Assembly: GCA_900155415.1 (NCBI GenBank)
Contig: LT700187.1
Coordinates: forward strand, 1,984,001 to 2,048,000
Direction: 5' to 3'
Origin: Christensenella massiliensis
GTDB lineage: Bacteria > Bacillota > Clostridia > Christensenellales > Christensenellaceae
DNA length: 64,000 bases
The notes beneath the pieces were generated by a model. The model searched no databases. It had not been told where the DNA came from and saw only the letters and a program-made list of their open reading frames with translations. Every line of letters starts with the position of its first letter. Positions within the stretch are counted from its first letter, which is position 1. The position numbers and the translations under genes were made by a program. This document shows, one piece after another, positions 25,053 to 34,690 of the stretch.

Positions 25053-26726
25053 CTAAAAGAGCCCAACTATTTCGCCCGCTTCATCAAAGCCGATCGCTTC
25101 TGCGGCAGGCCGTTTGGGTAACCCGGGCATGCGCATGATCGTTCCGCACAGCGCTACGATAAAACCAGCGCCGGAGTTCAGCGTCACATCACGCACCTCC
25201 ATCACAAAAGCTTCCGGAGCACCGAGCTTTTTCGGGTCGTCAGAAAACGAATATTGAGTCTTGGCAATACAGATTGGAAGATTAGAATAACCCTGTGCTT
25301 CATACATTTGAAGCTTGCGGAGAGCTGCTTTAGAGAAATCGACGCGCTCTGCTCCGTAGATCCTTGTGGCGACATCGGTGATTTTCTGCATAAGCGGCGC
25401 GGCATAATCGTATGGATGGCTGGGCGAAGAGTGAGTGAGCATAGAATCGACGACTGCATCTGCAAGCTCAAGCGCGCCTTCGCCGCCCTTGGCCCATACA
25501 TCGCATATCACAGCCTTTACACCTGCGGAATGCGCCTGCCTGCAGATCTCTTCCAGTTCTGCATCTGTGTCGGACAGAAAACGGTTGACTGCAACTACAA
25601 CGGGCAGACCATAGATATTTTTCAATGTATCTATATGACGGCGAAGATTCGCAGCGCCTTTTGCGAGCGCTTCCACATTCTCCTCTGTCAAGCTTTCGCG
25701 AGGAACGCCGCCGTGATATTTCAGTGCGCGCGCCGTAGCGACAAGAACGACGGCATCCGGCCAAAGATCAGCGGCGCGGCACTTGATATCGAGGAACTTT
25801 TCTGCGCCGAGGTCTGCGCCGAACCCCGCCTCGGTCACTGTGTAATCAGCGAGATGATTCGCCATCCTTGTAGCAATAATGCTGTTGCAGCCATGCGCAA
25901 TATTGGCAAAGGGACCGCCATGCATAAAGATAGGCGTATGTTCAAGGGTTTGTACAAGATTCGGCTTGATCGCTTCCTTGAGAATGACGGCCATGGCGCC
26001 GCCTGCACCGATATCCTTTGCGAAAACCGGCTCGCCGTCTAAATTGTAACCGATCGTGATACGGTCGAGCCGCCGGCGCAAATCGTCTAAATCAGAGGCA
26101 AGACACAAAACGGCCATGATCTCGGAAGCAGCCGATATATCGAAGCCGTCCTGACGCGGAATACCGTCGGTACGTTCGCCAAGGCCGCAGACGATGTTGC
26201 GCAGGGCGCGGTCGTTCATGTCCATACAGCGCTTGAAGGTAATGCTTTTTATATCGAGCCGCAGCAGATTACCATGATAAATATGATTATCGATCATTGC
26301 ACACAATAGATTGTTGGCAGTCGTTATCGCATGGATATCTCCTGTAAAATGCAGATTGATATCTTCCATCGGAATAGCCTGCGCATATCCGCCCCCCGTC
26401 GCGCCTCCTTTGATACCGAATACAGGCCCGAGAGAGGGCTCGCGCAGAGCAAGGCACGTTTTTCTGCCGCTGCGCGCAAGACCATCCGCAAGGCCGATCG
26501 AAACGGTCGTTTTCCCTTCGCCCGCAGGGGTGGGGTTGATTGCTGTAACGAGGATCAAACGTCCCGACTGCTTCGATTTTTCAAGCTGCTCCAGATAGGA
26601 AAGCTCTACCTTGGCGATGTTTTTGCCGTAAGGCAGCAATACATCGTCCGGGATCCCCAGCGTCTCAGCGATTTTGGCGATAGGCTCCGGTGTTATGGAA
26701 TTTGCGATTTTCAGATCGTTGTTCAT
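25053..26726 (-). CDS. fhs: formate-tetrahydrofolate ligase
   Basis: 557-aa cytoplasmic enzyme joining formate to tetrahydrofolate with ATP to give 10-formyl-THF for purines, fMet and, in acetogens, the methyl branch of CO2 fixation. It shows the ATP loop TPAGEGKTTVSIGLADGL (about residues 66-83), EPSLGPVFGIKGGATGGGYAQ (about 96-116) and the conserved VNRFLSDTDAE block (about 380-390). The length matches the family (556-560). The ATG at 26726 is chosen for AGGAGTG upstream; the frame opens 15 codons earlier without a ribosome site. No other Wood-Ljungdahl gene is in the window. Confidence 0.96.
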   Translation of the reverse strand: MNNDLKIANSITPEPIAKIAETLGIPDDVLLPYGKNIAKVELSYLEQLEKSKQSGRLILVTAINPTPAGEGKTTVSIGLADGLARSGRKTCLALREPSLGPVFGIKGGATGGGYAQAIPMEDINLHFTGDIHAITTANNLLCAMIDNHIYHGNLLRLDIKSITFKRCMDMNDRALRNIVCGLGERTDGIPRQDGFDISAASEIMAVLCLASDLDDLRRRLDRITIGYNLDGEPVFAKDIGAGGAMAVILKEAIKPNLVQTLEHTPIFMHGGPFANIAHGCNSIIATRMANHLADYTVTEAGFGADLGAEKFLDIKCRAADLWPDAVVLVATARALKYHGGVPRESLTEENVEALAKGAANLRRHIDTLKNIYGLPVVVAVNRFLSDTDAELEEICRQAHSAGVKAVICDVWAKGGEGALELADAVVDSMLTHSSPSHPYDYAAPLMQKITDVATRIYGAERVDFSKAALRKLQMYEAQGYSNLPICIAKTQYSFSDDPKKLGAPEAFVMEVRDVTLNSGAGFIVALCGTIMRMPGLPKRPAAEAIGFDEAGEIVGLF

Positions 26727-26776
26727 GGGTGTCACTCCTACTAATGATTGGCTTATTTCTTCTATTTTCATCTATC

Positions 26777-26805
26777 TGACTATGTTTGTCAATGTATGTT
26801 ATAAT
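26777..26805 (+). promoter_or_regulatory. sigma-A promoter of a probably leaderless mRNA
   Basis: TGACTA (26777-26782), 17 nt and TATAAT (26800-26805). The next gene's ATG begins 8 nt after the -10 box, where transcription should start, and there is no Shine-Dalgarno sequence. Confidence 0.55.
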
Positions 26806-26812
26806 AAATACT

Positions 26813-27427
26813 ATGGAAAAGGAACTTGCATTTTTTAAAATCGATGGAAGCTATTACGGCGGAGACCAGAACTGGCATACACATCACATGATGAAGCTTG
26901 GAGGCTGTTCGGCGGTATGCGCATGCGAGCAATGTATTTCTGCGGCAAAGACGTTCCCCGCGCTGACCGGATTATATCCGTTCGATCCGGAGCGTGTGAG
27001 CAAAGACGATTTTTTGAGGTTTTTCGAAAAAATGTTCCGCTATATCCATCCGGGGATCGGCGGCCTGACCAGTATCGATAAATTTGAAAGAATGTTTTTG
27101 AAATATGCGCATGCCGCCGGGGTCGATCTGGCATTAGAAAAGCTTGACGGACATGCGGACGTCAAACAAGCGGGAAGATTCGTACAGGAGGCCATTTCAT
27201 ACGGCGTACCCGTTATGTATCTGATGCTGAAGCACGCGGACGCTGCATTTGACGAATTTGAATGGCATTGGTTCAATCTGACCGGCTTCAAAACGCAGGA
27301 GGAAAAAATGGATGTGTCATTCGCCACGTGGGGAAGAAGATGTACCTTTGATTTTATGCGTGCGTGGGATACCGGGAAATTTTGGAGAGGAGGAATGCTG
27401 CGTATTGCAAAAAGCTGTTTAAAATAG
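26813..27427 (+). CDS. cysteine-peptidase-like protein of unknown function (C39-like)
   Basis: 204-aa soluble protein. GGCSAVCACE (about residues 32-41) puts a Cys at the start of a helix as in papain-fold C39-like peptidases, and FEWHWFNLTGF (about 145-155) resembles the second catalytic block with His followed by a strand, so a papain-like fold is plausible but unproved. There is no signal peptide. The ATG at 26813 lies right at the predicted transcription start. It is divergent from fhs. No function assigned. Confidence 0.5.
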   Translation: MEKELAFFKIDGSYYGGDQNWHTHHMMKLGGCSAVCACEQCISAAKTFPALTGLYPFDPERVSKDDFLRFFEKMFRYIHPGIGGLTSIDKFERMFLKYAHAAGVDLALEKLDGHADVKQAGRFVQEAISYGVPVMYLMLKHADAAFDEFEWHWFNLTGFKTQEEKMDVSFATWGRRCTFDFMRAWDTGKFWRGGMLRIAKSCLK

Positions 27428-27465
27428 CTGTATGCAAATTTGGATGGAAACGGGCGGTAAAACTC

Positions 27466-27494
27466 TTTACATCCGGAGCGGTTTTTAATATACT
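27466..27494 (+). promoter_or_regulatory. sigma-A promoter of the 159-aa lipoprotein gene
   Basis: TTTACA (27466-27471), 17 nt and TATACT (27489-27494), 86 nt before the start codon. Confidence 0.6.
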
Positions 27495-27580
27495 AAAAGA
27501 ATCGGGTCTGCGGCCGGACCAAATTTGAAAAAGCAGTCACGGCAGATGCGGCCCGGCGAAAGGGGCATATATCAAAGAAG

Positions 27581-28060
27581 ATGAAGAAAAAACTGATCGT
27601 ACTATTTGTTATTGTAATAGCGGCGGCCGTTGTCTTTACCGGCTGCGGCGGCGCGCAGCAGATCGCGCGGCCGGAGGCGGATTCAGAGACGACATTTGAA
27701 GTGACGGGTTCCTGCACGGCGGAACTCGTGGATGGGAAACTGGTCGTTTCCGGAGAAACGAATCTGATGGATGGAACAAACGGCATTATCAGCGTTCTCA
27801 ATTCCGACGGAACGCGCATTGAGCAGCAGAAAGTAACAAAGGAAGGCGATAACCTGAAAGCGGAATTTACAGTAGGAGAAGACTGGCCCGATAAGGTCTA
27901 TGGATTCCTTATGTTCGATACCTCAAAGTCGGACGGACAGCCGGACGAAGTAAAAGAGGCTTATGGAAAGAAATTTCAAAACCTGACGGGAGACGACCTC
28001 ATCTGGGATCAGAACGGCATCATTGTCGTTTTCCAGAGCGAAGCGGTCGAGATCAATTAA
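27581..28060 (+). CDS. putative lipoprotein, unknown function
   Basis: 159 aa with signal peptide and lipobox VFTGC (Cys at about residue 22). The mature domain (about 38-157) is predicted as one beta-sandwich, with alternating hydrophobic strands such as GKLVVSGETNLMDGTNGIISVL and VYGFLMFD, similar in style to extracellular carbohydrate- or peptide-binding Ig-like modules. No catalytic motif. It stands alone between its own promoter and a terminator at 28079-28114. Confidence 0.6.
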   Translation: MKKKLIVLFVIVIAAAVVFTGCGGAQQIARPEADSETTFEVTGSCTAELVDGKLVVSGETNLMDGTNGIISVLNSDGTRIEQQKVTKEGDNLKAEFTVGEDWPDKVYGFLMFDTSKSDGQPDEVKEAYGKKFQNLTGDDLIWDQNGIIVVFQSEAVEIN

Positions 28061-28078
28061 AAAATGAGACAGCATAGG

Positions 28079-28114
28079 AATACCCCGCGCTTTTAAACGG
28101 GGTTTTCCTTTTTC
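28079..28114 (+). terminator. intrinsic terminator after the 159-aa lipoprotein gene
   Basis: ATACCCCG and CGGGGTTTT pair around a 10-nt loop, then TCCTTTTT. Confidence 0.7.
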
Positions 28115-28131
28115 AGATAGGAGTTTTAAAA

Positions 28132-28683
28132 ATGAATGAAATCAAAGAGATCGCACAGAGGATCAGTGTCCTGCGGGAGATCGAAGAGATCAGCATTGAA
28201 GAAATGGCTGAGCTTACCGGAAAAACAGTAGACGAATACCGCGAGTATGAGTCGGGAGAAAAGGATTTTTCGTTCAGCTTTCTGTATACGCTGGCGAACC
28301 GCTTCGGCGTAGACATTACAGAGCTTCTGACAGGAGATAATGCCAAGCTTAAGACCTTTACTTTGGTAAGAAAAGGCGAAGGACTGAAAATGGAGCGGCG
28401 CAAAGCCTATAAATATCAGCATTTGGCGCCCATCTTCAAAGAAAGAGCGATGGAACCTTTTCTCGTAACGGTAGAGCCGAAGGATACGGATGCCGTCAAG
28501 AAAAATGCACACGAGGGACAGGAAATGAACTATGTTGTGGAGGGAAGCATGACCATTTTCATCCATGACGCAGAGATACGGCTGAACGAGGGCGATACCG
28601 TGTATTTTGACGCTTCCACTCCACACGCGATGCGGGCGGAAGATGGGAGACCCTGTAAATTTTTGGCGATCATTTCAAAGTGA
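28132..28683 (+). CDS. XRE-cupin transcriptional regulator
   Basis: 183 aa. An N-terminal helix-turn-helix (about residues 8-62, [23 protein letters not shown]) is followed by a C-terminal cupin barrel (about 105-180, [20 protein letters not shown] and [18 protein letters not shown]). Proteins of this kind bind a small ligand in the cupin and regulate adjacent metabolic genes. It overlaps or abuts the acyl-CoA ligase gene that follows, so it probably controls that gene in response to its substrate. Confidence 0.88.
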   Translation: MNEIKEIAQRISVLREIEEISIEEMAELTGKTVDEYREYESGEKDFSFSFLYTLANRFGVDITELLTGDNAKLKTFTLVRKGEGLKMERRKAYKYQHLAPIFKERAMEPFLVTVEPKDTDAVKKNAHEGQEMNYVVEGSMTIFIHDAEIRLNEGDTVYFDASTPHAMRAEDGRPCKFLAIISK

Positions 28684-28691
28684 GGGCAAAT

Positions 28692-30356
28692 ATGAGGATA
28701 TACGAAAAATTCAGTACGACAGGCTTTACCAGCTATGAAGATTTTGCAAAGAATTACAAAACGATCGTTCCCGAAAATTTTAATTTTGGCTTTGACGTAG
28801 TCGATGTGCTTGCACACGAAAAACCGGATAAACGTGCGCTCCTGTGGACGAATGATGCGGATGAGGAACGGACGTTTACGTTCGCGGATATCAGTAGGCT
28901 TTCCAATCAGGCTGCTAATTTTTTCCGGGGAGAGGGAATCGGAAAAGGCGACAAAGTAATGCTTATTTTAAAGAGGCATTATGAATTTTGGATCTCGATC
29001 ATTGCACTGCATAAATTAGGAGCGATTGCGATCCCCGCCACGCATCTTTTGACGAAAAAGGATATCGTCTACCGTAATAATGCAGCGGACGTTAAAATGA
29101 TCGTCTGTACGAAAGACGGCGAGCTCAAGGAGCATGTGGAGGACGCGGAGGCGGAGTCGCCTACGCTTGAAAAAAAAGTTATTGTAGGGGAAAAAAGGGA
29201 AGGCTGGCTCGAATTTTGGGAAGAAATGGAACGGTATGGGCAGGATTTTCCACGCCCACAAGGCGATGAAGCTACGCATAATGATGATATTATGCTGTTA
29301 TACTTCACGTCGGGAACGACTGGGATGCCGAAAATGGTCGCGCATAATTTCACCTATCCGCTCGGGCATATCGTGACTGCGGTCTATTGGCATAATGCCG
29401 ACCCGGAGGGACTGCATCTTACCGTTGCAGATACCGGGTGGGCGAAAAGCGCATGGGGAAAGCTTTATGGGCAATGGCTCGCGGAAACGTGCATTTTTGT
29501 GTACGATATGGATAAATTTGTGCCGGATAAGCTCCTGAAAAAGATAGAGGAATACCGCGTAACGACATTCTGCGCGCCGCCGACGATCTATCGCTATTTT
29601 ATCAAAGAAGACCTTACAAAATATGACCTTTCAGCGCTGAAATATGCGACGATCGCAGGAGAACCGCTGAATCCGGAGGTCTACTATCAATTTAAGGAAG
29701 CGACGGGCCTGAAATTGATGGAGATATACGGGCAGACAGAGCTTACCGTAACGATCGGGAATTTTATCTGGATGGAGCCGCGGCCCGGTTCTATGGGAAA
29801 ACCGAATGCGATGTACGACCTTGATATCGTAGATGAAAACGGCGATTCCTGTGCACCCGGAGAAACGGGGGAGATCGTGGTATATACAGATAAGGAAGTC
29901 CCTACGGGAATGTTTCTTGGATATTACCGCGATGAGGAACGAACGCAGAGCGTATGGAACTATGGCGTATATCATACGGGAGACGTGGCTTGGAAAGATG
30001 AAGACGGTTATTTCTGGTATGTTGGACGCGCGGATGATGTGATCAAATCATCGGGATACCGTATTGGCCCGTTCGAAGTGGAAAGCGCACTGATGGAGCA
30101 TCCTGCCGTATTGGAGACCGCCATCACGGGAGTTCCGCACCCGGAAAGGGGACAGATCGTTAAAGCAACGATCGTTTTGGCAGAGGGCTACCAGCCGTCT
30201 GAAGAGTTGAAAAAGGAATTGCAGAACCATGTGAAAAAGACGACGGCTCCTTATAAATATCCGAGGGAAATCGAATTTGTAACAGAACTGCCGAAGACGA
30301 TAAGCGGAAAGATCCGCAGGGTAGAGCTTCGGGAAAAGGACAACAAGAAAAAATAG
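28692..30356 (+). CDS. AMP-forming acyl-CoA ligase (medium-chain/benzoate-CoA-like)
   Basis: 554-aa cytoplasmic enzyme that activates a carboxylic acid to its CoA thioester via an acyl-AMP. Motif A8-type ATP loop [16 protein letters not shown] (about residues 201-216), substrate/AMP core EIYGQTELT (about 341-349), [13 protein letters not shown] (about 430-442, the ribose-binding Asp), and the catalytic Lys in [12 protein letters not shown] (about 535-546). The overall style matches MACS-type proteins. The ATG at 28692 has GAGGG 5 nt upstream. It is co-transcribed with the XRE-cupin regulator; acid specificity unknown. Confidence 0.9.
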   Translation: MRIYEKFSTTGFTSYEDFAKNYKTIVPENFNFGFDVVDVLAHEKPDKRALLWTNDADEERTFTFADISRLSNQAANFFRGEGIGKGDKVMLILKRHYEFWISIIALHKLGAIAIPATHLLTKKDIVYRNNAADVKMIVCTKDGELKEHVEDAEAESPTLEKKVIVGEKREGWLEFWEEMERYGQDFPRPQGDEATHNDDIMLLYFTSGTTGMPKMVAHNFTYPLGHIVTAVYWHNADPEGLHLTVADTGWAKSAWGKLYGQWLAETCIFVYDMDKFVPDKLLKKIEEYRVTTFCAPPTIYRYFIKEDLTKYDLSALKYATIAGEPLNPEVYYQFKEATGLKLMEIYGQTELTVTIGNFIWMEPRPGSMGKPNAMYDLDIVDENGDSCAPGETGEIVVYTDKEVPTGMFLGYYRDEERTQSVWNYGVYHTGDVAWKDEDGYFWYVGRADDVIKSSGYRIGPFEVESALMEHPAVLETAITGVPHPERGQIVKATIVLAEGYQPSEELKKELQNHVKKTTAPYKYPREIEFVTELPKTISGKIRRVELREKDNKKK

Positions 30357-30368
30357 AAAGGTAAGAAT

Positions 30369-31229
30369 ATGGAAACGACAGTAAATAGAACGAAAAGAGC
30401 ACCATTTATTATTTTAGCCATTATCATTCTGGCAGCCTGCGCAGTTTTCTTCACGGGATTCGGAGGATATATGCATGAAGCTGCCGCCGCTTCCGGAATG
30501 ACGCTTGGAATTCAAATGATACTCTATTATTTGTACCTGTACGGCGGCATGATGGTCGCCTGCATTGCAGTCCTCATGCTGATGGTATTATTGCTGAAAA
30601 ACAAACGCGAATTTTTTGCAAAAATATTCGTATGGGGCGCTTTCCTTTTGGCCATGCTTGCGAGCGCAGGCTTTTTCGGGAATCTGGTTCAGGTTTCGAG
30701 CTTCACCACGACCGAACAAGGAGTTGCCTATTTCGCCACCTATATTCCCTATGTGGTGTTTGTTGTATCCTCCATCGCCCTGATCGTACAGTGGGACAGC
30801 AGCAGCCGCAGGGCGGTTAATCTGGTCTCGCTTGTCAGCCTGATGGTTTCTGCGGTTTTGACGGTTCTGCTCATCGCAAACATCATGACACAGATGCAGT
30901 CTATGCTGGATACGTTGGGAACGATCCAAACGGCCTATATTTATCAGTATATGTTCATGATCGCGATAGGGATCATCTGCACTCTCATGTGTGCGCTCTA
31001 TTTTTCTGTTACACTCGACAGAAGAAAATTTGACTGCAATATGATCGGAATGACAGACGAAGAAGCGGCGATCGTGGAGCGGATCGAAGCACGGGTCGAC
31101 GAGATCGCCGATGAAGTCGAGGAGCTTGCGGCGGAAGGAGAGGCAGTCATCGCGGAAGAAAAAAAGATAGAAGAAGCGAAAGCCGACCGGCAGAAGCAGG
31201 AAGAAAATGATCCGGAAAATGAAAAATAA
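30369..31229 (+). CDS. integral membrane protein with charged C-terminal tail
   Basis: 286 aa. Six hydrophobic segments lie between residues 12 and 220 (e.g. FIILAIIILAACAVFFTGFGG, MMVACIAVLMLMVLLL and YQYMFMIAIGIICTLMCALYF), then a long cytoplasmic tail rich in Glu, Ala and Lys (about 230-286), likely helical or coiled. No family recognised. It follows the acyl-CoA ligase by 12 nt with a weak ribosome site and may be in its operon. A hairpin at 31245-31277 ends the unit. Confidence 0.55.
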   Translation: METTVNRTKRAPFIILAIIILAACAVFFTGFGGYMHEAAAASGMTLGIQMILYYLYLYGGMMVACIAVLMLMVLLLKNKREFFAKIFVWGAFLLAMLASAGFFGNLVQVSSFTTTEQGVAYFATYIPYVVFVVSSIALIVQWDSSSRRAVNLVSLVSLMVSAVLTVLLIANIMTQMQSMLDTLGTIQTAYIYQYMFMIAIGIICTLMCALYFSVTLDRRKFDCNMIGMTDEEAAIVERIEARVDEIADEVEELAAEGEAVIAEEKKIEEAKADRQKQEENDPENEK

Positions 31230-31244
31230 ATAAGCTGCGGCAAG

Positions 31245-31277
31245 AAGCGCTTCGGCCTTTAGGCAGGAGCGCTTTTT
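31245..31277 (+). terminator. probable intrinsic terminator
   Basis: AAGCGCT and AGCGCTTTTT pair around a loop that also contains GCC/GGC. Confidence 0.6.
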
Positions 31278-31290
31278 CAATGAAATCGTT

Positions 31291-31319
31291 TTGCGCTATG
31301 GTATACGCTATGGTATAAT
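31291..31319 (+). promoter_or_regulatory. sigma-A promoter of the YjbQ-type gene
   Basis: TTGCGC (31291-31296), 17 nt and TATAAT (31314-31319), 29 nt before the ATG. The spacer contains the repeated word CTATGGTATA. Confidence 0.65.
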
Positions 31320-31348
31320 ATAATATCTGGCAATAAGGAGATGAAAAA

Positions 31349-31765
31349 ATGAAAAGTTATCGCAGCGTATTGGAATTCGATTTGCCTCAGCGCAGGCAAT
31401 TTGTCAATATCACGCCTCAGGTAGAACAGGCGCTGAAGGAAAGCGGCGTTCGGGAAGGACTGTGTCTTGTGAATGCCATGAATATCACAGCAAGCGTTTT
31501 TATTAACGACGATGAAAGCGGACTCCATGCCGATTTTGAAAAATGGCTGGAGCGGTTGGCGCCGGAAAAACCATATAGCCAATATGCACATAACGGTTAT
31601 GAGGACAATGCAGATGCCCACATGAAACGGACGGTCATGGGCAGGGAAGTCGTTGTCGCGGTTACGGACGGGCGGCTTGATTTTGGAACGTGGGAGCAGA
31701 TTTTTTACGGCGAATTTGACGGGAAGCGGAAAAAACGCGTATTGATCAAAATAATAGGAGAATAA
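31349..31765 (+). CDS. YjbQ family protein (UPF0047)
   Basis: 138 aa, the usual length of the YjbQ/UPF0047 family, some members of which have secondary thiamine-phosphate synthase activity in vitro. The conserved core is present: [19 protein letters not shown] (about residues 41-59, with HIT-like Asn and Asp), [21 protein letters not shown] (about 74-94) and [15 protein letters not shown] (about 106-120). The physiological role is unsettled. It is upstream of a lipid acyltransferase and galU, and is probably the first gene of that operon. Confidence 0.88.
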   Translation: MKSYRSVLEFDLPQRRQFVNITPQVEQALKESGVREGLCLVNAMNITASVFINDDESGLHADFEKWLERLAPEKPYSQYAHNGYEDNADAHMKRTVMGREVVVAVTDGRLDFGTWEQIFYGEFDGKRKKRVLIKIIGE

Positions 31766-31770
31766 CGTTT

Positions 31771-32589
31771 TTGAAACCAGAAGAGGAAGATTTGAATAGA
31801 CAGGAGTACAGCGAGCCGAAAACAGAACTGGAAAAATTACGCGAAAATGGCAAGCGGCGAAGAAAGGGCCCGGCAGAACGGATGTGGGCGCCTATTAAAT
31901 TGCACCTTGATGAAGATTATCAGTATGTGACGAAAAACTGGGGCCTGCGTTTTTTATATTATTTTGCGATGTTTGTCGGAATGCCTTTTGGCTATTTGTT
32001 TTTCAAGATACGCTGGGGCTTCGGCGTGATCGGAAAGAAAAACGCAAAGCTTGTAAAGAAAACGGCGGCGATCACGGTAGCGAATCATGTGCACAATATG
32101 GATTCTCCCATGCTGACCTACGTATTTTATCCAAGTGCGCCCTATTTTGTCGCTCTAAAGCACAATTTTGAGGCATTCATCATTGGCGGCTTGGTGCGGG
32201 TCCTGCGAGGCGTTCCGTTACCGTCGGACATAAAAAATTTCGAGCATTTCTCTGAGCAGATGAATCATGTGCTTCAGCATACGACGCGGAAAGTTCATAT
32301 GTATCCGGAGGGAGAGATCGCGCCTTATTCACGCGAGCTGCGTTCCTTTAAAAATGGGGCGTTTCATTTTGCCGTAAAAAACGACGTGCCCGTGCTGCCG
32401 ATGGTGTTTGTATTTCCAAAGCCTAAGAAAGTAAAGCTGATCGTCGGAAAACCGGTTTATTTGAAAGACGTACCGGGGACGGAAGGGGTAAAAGCACCGC
32501 GGCAGACTGTTATGCTGTGCAGATATGTGAAAGAAAGAATGCAGGAAATGCTGGATGAATACTATGGAGGGCTCGAACATGAAAATTAG
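31771..32589 (+). CDS. 1-acyl-sn-glycerol-3-phosphate acyltransferase-like protein
   Basis: 272-aa membrane-associated PlsC-family acyltransferase that adds an acyl chain to lysophosphatidate or a related lipid. Motif I is [11 protein letters not shown], with a normal HxxxxD reading as H-N-M-D (about residues 105-115), and motif III is [13 protein letters not shown] (about 178-190). A hydrophobic stretch at about 52-75 could anchor it. A TTG start is used here, with GGAG 10 nt upstream; alternatives downstream are weaker. The shortened histidine motif (HNMD instead of HxxxxD is possible depending on alignment) is the only odd point. It overlaps galU. Confidence 0.82.
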   Translation: MKPEEEDLNRQEYSEPKTELEKLRENGKRRRKGPAERMWAPIKLHLDEDYQYVTKNWGLRFLYYFAMFVGMPFGYLFFKIRWGFGVIGKKNAKLVKKTAAITVANHVHNMDSPMLTYVFYPSAPYFVALKHNFEAFIIGGLVRVLRGVPLPSDIKNFEHFSEQMNHVLQHTTRKVHMYPEGEIAPYSRELRSFKNGAFHFAVKNDVPVLPMVFVFPKPKKVKLIVGKPVYLKDVPGTEGVKAPRQTVMLCRYVKERMQEMLDEYYGGLEHEN

Positions 32590-33451
32590 GAAAGCCGTGA
32601 TTCCCGCGGCAGGGCTTGGAACGCGCTTTTTGCCGGCAACAAAAGCTCAGCCGAAAGAAATGCTTCCCATCGTAGACAAGCCGACGATACAATATATTGT
32701 TGAAGAAGCGGTCGCGAGCGGAATAGAGAGCATCGTTATCATTACAGGACGCAGTAAACGTGCGATCGAAGATCATTTCGATAAGTCGATCGAGCTTGAG
32801 CTTGAATTGACGAAAAAGAACAAAACAGAGCTTCTGCAGCTTGTGGAGGATATTGCGCACATGGTAAACATGATGTATGTGCGGCAAAAGGAGCCTCTTG
32901 GCCTCGGACATGCAATACTGACAGCCAAAGATTTCATTGGCAATGAACCGTTTGGCGTGATTTTGGGCGACGACGTGGTAAAGGGACAAGCACCGGCACT
33001 GCGGCAGCTTATGGACGCTTATGAAAAATGCGGAACAACGGTCCTTGGCGTACAGAAGGTAGATATTATGGACACGGACAAATATGGAGTGATCGCAACG
33101 GACGATAAAACCGGACGGCTGCACCGTGTCACAGATCTTGTTGAAAAGCCGGGGCCGGAACATGCGCCGTCCGATATTGCCATTCTTGGGAGATATGTGC
33201 TCACCCCCGGTATCTTTGAGGCGATCGAAAATACACCGCCGGGAAAGGGCGGCGAGATACAACTGACAGATGCGATCAAAAGACTGAACGGCGAAGAAGA
33301 CGTTTATGCATACGAATTCGAGGGAAAACGGTATGATGTGGGGGATAAGCTTGGTTTTTTGAAGGCGACCTGCGAATTTGCTCTTGACAGAGACGACCTG
33401 CGGGATGACTTCACACAATATTTGAAGGAATTGGTTGGTAATTTGAAATGA
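32579..33451 (+). CDS. galU: UTP-glucose-1-phosphate uridylyltransferase
   Basis: 290-aa cytoplasmic enzyme making UDP-glucose for glycolipids, wall polymers and exopolysaccharide. The nucleotide-binding N-terminus is [24 protein letters not shown] (in residues 5-28). GLGHAI (about 110-115), GDDVV (about 130-134), VEKPG (about 182-186) and the [10 protein letters not shown] block (about 224-233) are all typical. The length is normal. The ATG at 32579 lies inside the end of the acyltransferase gene with GGAGGG upstream; the pairing with PlsC and a later SAH gene cluster suggests one operon. Confidence 0.95.
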   Translation: MKIRKAVIPAAGLGTRFLPATKAQPKEMLPIVDKPTIQYIVEEAVASGIESIVIITGRSKRAIEDHFDKSIELELELTKKNKTELLQLVEDIAHMVNMMYVRQKEPLGLGHAILTAKDFIGNEPFGVILGDDVVKGQAPALRQLMDAYEKCGTTVLGVQKVDIMDTDKYGVIATDDKTGRLHRVTDLVEKPGPEHAPSDIAILGRYVLTPGIFEAIENTPPGKGGEIQLTDAIKRLNGEEDVYAYEFEGKRYDVGDKLGFLKATCEFALDRDDLRDDFTQYLKELVGNLK

Positions 33452-34686
33452 GTGATATCAGAGATATAAAACTTGCACCGGCGGGAAAACAAAAGATAGA
33501 ATGGGTCAAACGGTATATGCCGGTCTTAAGCAGCTTCCGGGAGGAATTCGCTTCCCAAAAGCCTTTCGAAGGCTATCAGCTTTGCGTATGCTGTCACCTT
33601 GAGGCGAAGACAGCCTATTTGATCCAAGTGCTTCAGGCATGCGGGGCAAAAGTCGCGGCATGTGCCTCCAATCCACTCTCCACGCAGGATGATGTAGTGG
33701 CGGCGCTCGTTGAGGGGGGCGCAGATGTATATGCGATTCACGGTGAAACGATGGAGCAGTATGAAGCACATATCAAAAGTGCGCTTGCGGCAAAGCCAAA
33801 TTTAATCGTAGATGACGGCGGCGATGTGATCACGATGCTGCACAGAGAGTTCCCGGAGTTGCTTGAGAACGTGATCGGCGCGAGCGAAGAAACGACTACG
33901 GGGGTGTTGCGTCTCAAGGCAATGGAAAAAGCGGGAGAACTCAAAATCCCTGTGATTCCGGTCAATGACGCGCAATGTAAATATTTGTTCGATAACCGTT
34001 ATGGAACAGGGCAATCTGTCTGGGACGGTATTATGCGGACAACGAACCTGATCGTCGCAGGAAAACGTGTCGTAGTCGCCGGATACGGCTGGTGCGGCAA
34101 GGGCGTAGCAAAGCGGGCGGCAGCACTCGGCGCGCGTGTGATCGTAACGGAGGTAGACCATATCAAAGCGGTCGAAGCATTAATGGACGGCTTTGATGTA
34201 ATGAGCATGGATGAGGCAGCGGCGCTTGGGGATGTGTTCGTGACGGTCACGGGCTGCGAAGATGTGATCGTGAAACGGCATTTTGATCAGATGAAAGACG
34301 GCGTGCTTCTTGCAAACGCCGGACATTTTGATTGCGAGGTCAACGTTGCGGAACTTGCGGCAACCAGCGAAAAAGTGATCGAAATGCGGAATAACGTAGA
34401 GGGTTACATCCAGACGGACGGGAGAGTGCTCAATGTCATCGCGGGAGGACGCCTCGTTAATTTAGCGTCGGGCGACGGACATCCGGCGGAAATCATGGAT
34501 ATGAGCTTCGCGCTGCAATTTTTGGCGCAGAAATATATTCGGGATCATTATGCTTCTATGAAGCCGGGGCTGATGAATCTGCCGGAGGACATCGATTACA
34601 GCGTGGCGGTCCGGAAATTGAACGCGCTGGGAGGATCGGTCGACGTACTTACCCCGGAGCAGCATAAATATTTATATGGAGACTGA
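33448..34686 (+). CDS. ahcY: adenosylhomocysteinase
   Basis: 412-aa cytoplasmic enzyme that splits S-adenosylhomocysteine into adenosine and homocysteine, removing the product inhibitor of methylation. NAD binding is shown by [14 protein letters not shown] (about residues 209-222). The substrate blocks [10 protein letters not shown] (about 149-158), [18 protein letters not shown] (about 173-190) and NAGHFDCEV (about 290-298) are intact. It overlaps galU by 4 nt and is followed immediately by an SAH/MTA deaminase-type amidohydrolase, which points to an S-inosylhomocysteine route (see finding). Confidence 0.95.
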   Translation: MSDIRDIKLAPAGKQKIEWVKRYMPVLSSFREEFASQKPFEGYQLCVCCHLEAKTAYLIQVLQACGAKVAACASNPLSTQDDVVAALVEGGADVYAIHGETMEQYEAHIKSALAAKPNLIVDDGGDVITMLHREFPELLENVIGASEETTTGVLRLKAMEKAGELKIPVIPVNDAQCKYLFDNRYGTGQSVWDGIMRTTNLIVAGKRVVVAGYGWCGKGVAKRAAALGARVIVTEVDHIKAVEALMDGFDVMSMDEAAALGDVFVTVTGCEDVIVKRHFDQMKDGVLLANAGHFDCEVNVAELAATSEKVIEMRNNVEGYIQTDGRVLNVIAGGRLVNLASGDGHPAEIMDMSFALQFLAQKYIRDHYASMKPGLMNLPEDIDYSVAVRKLNALGGSVDVLTPEQHKYLYGD

Positions 34687-34690
34687 TGAT

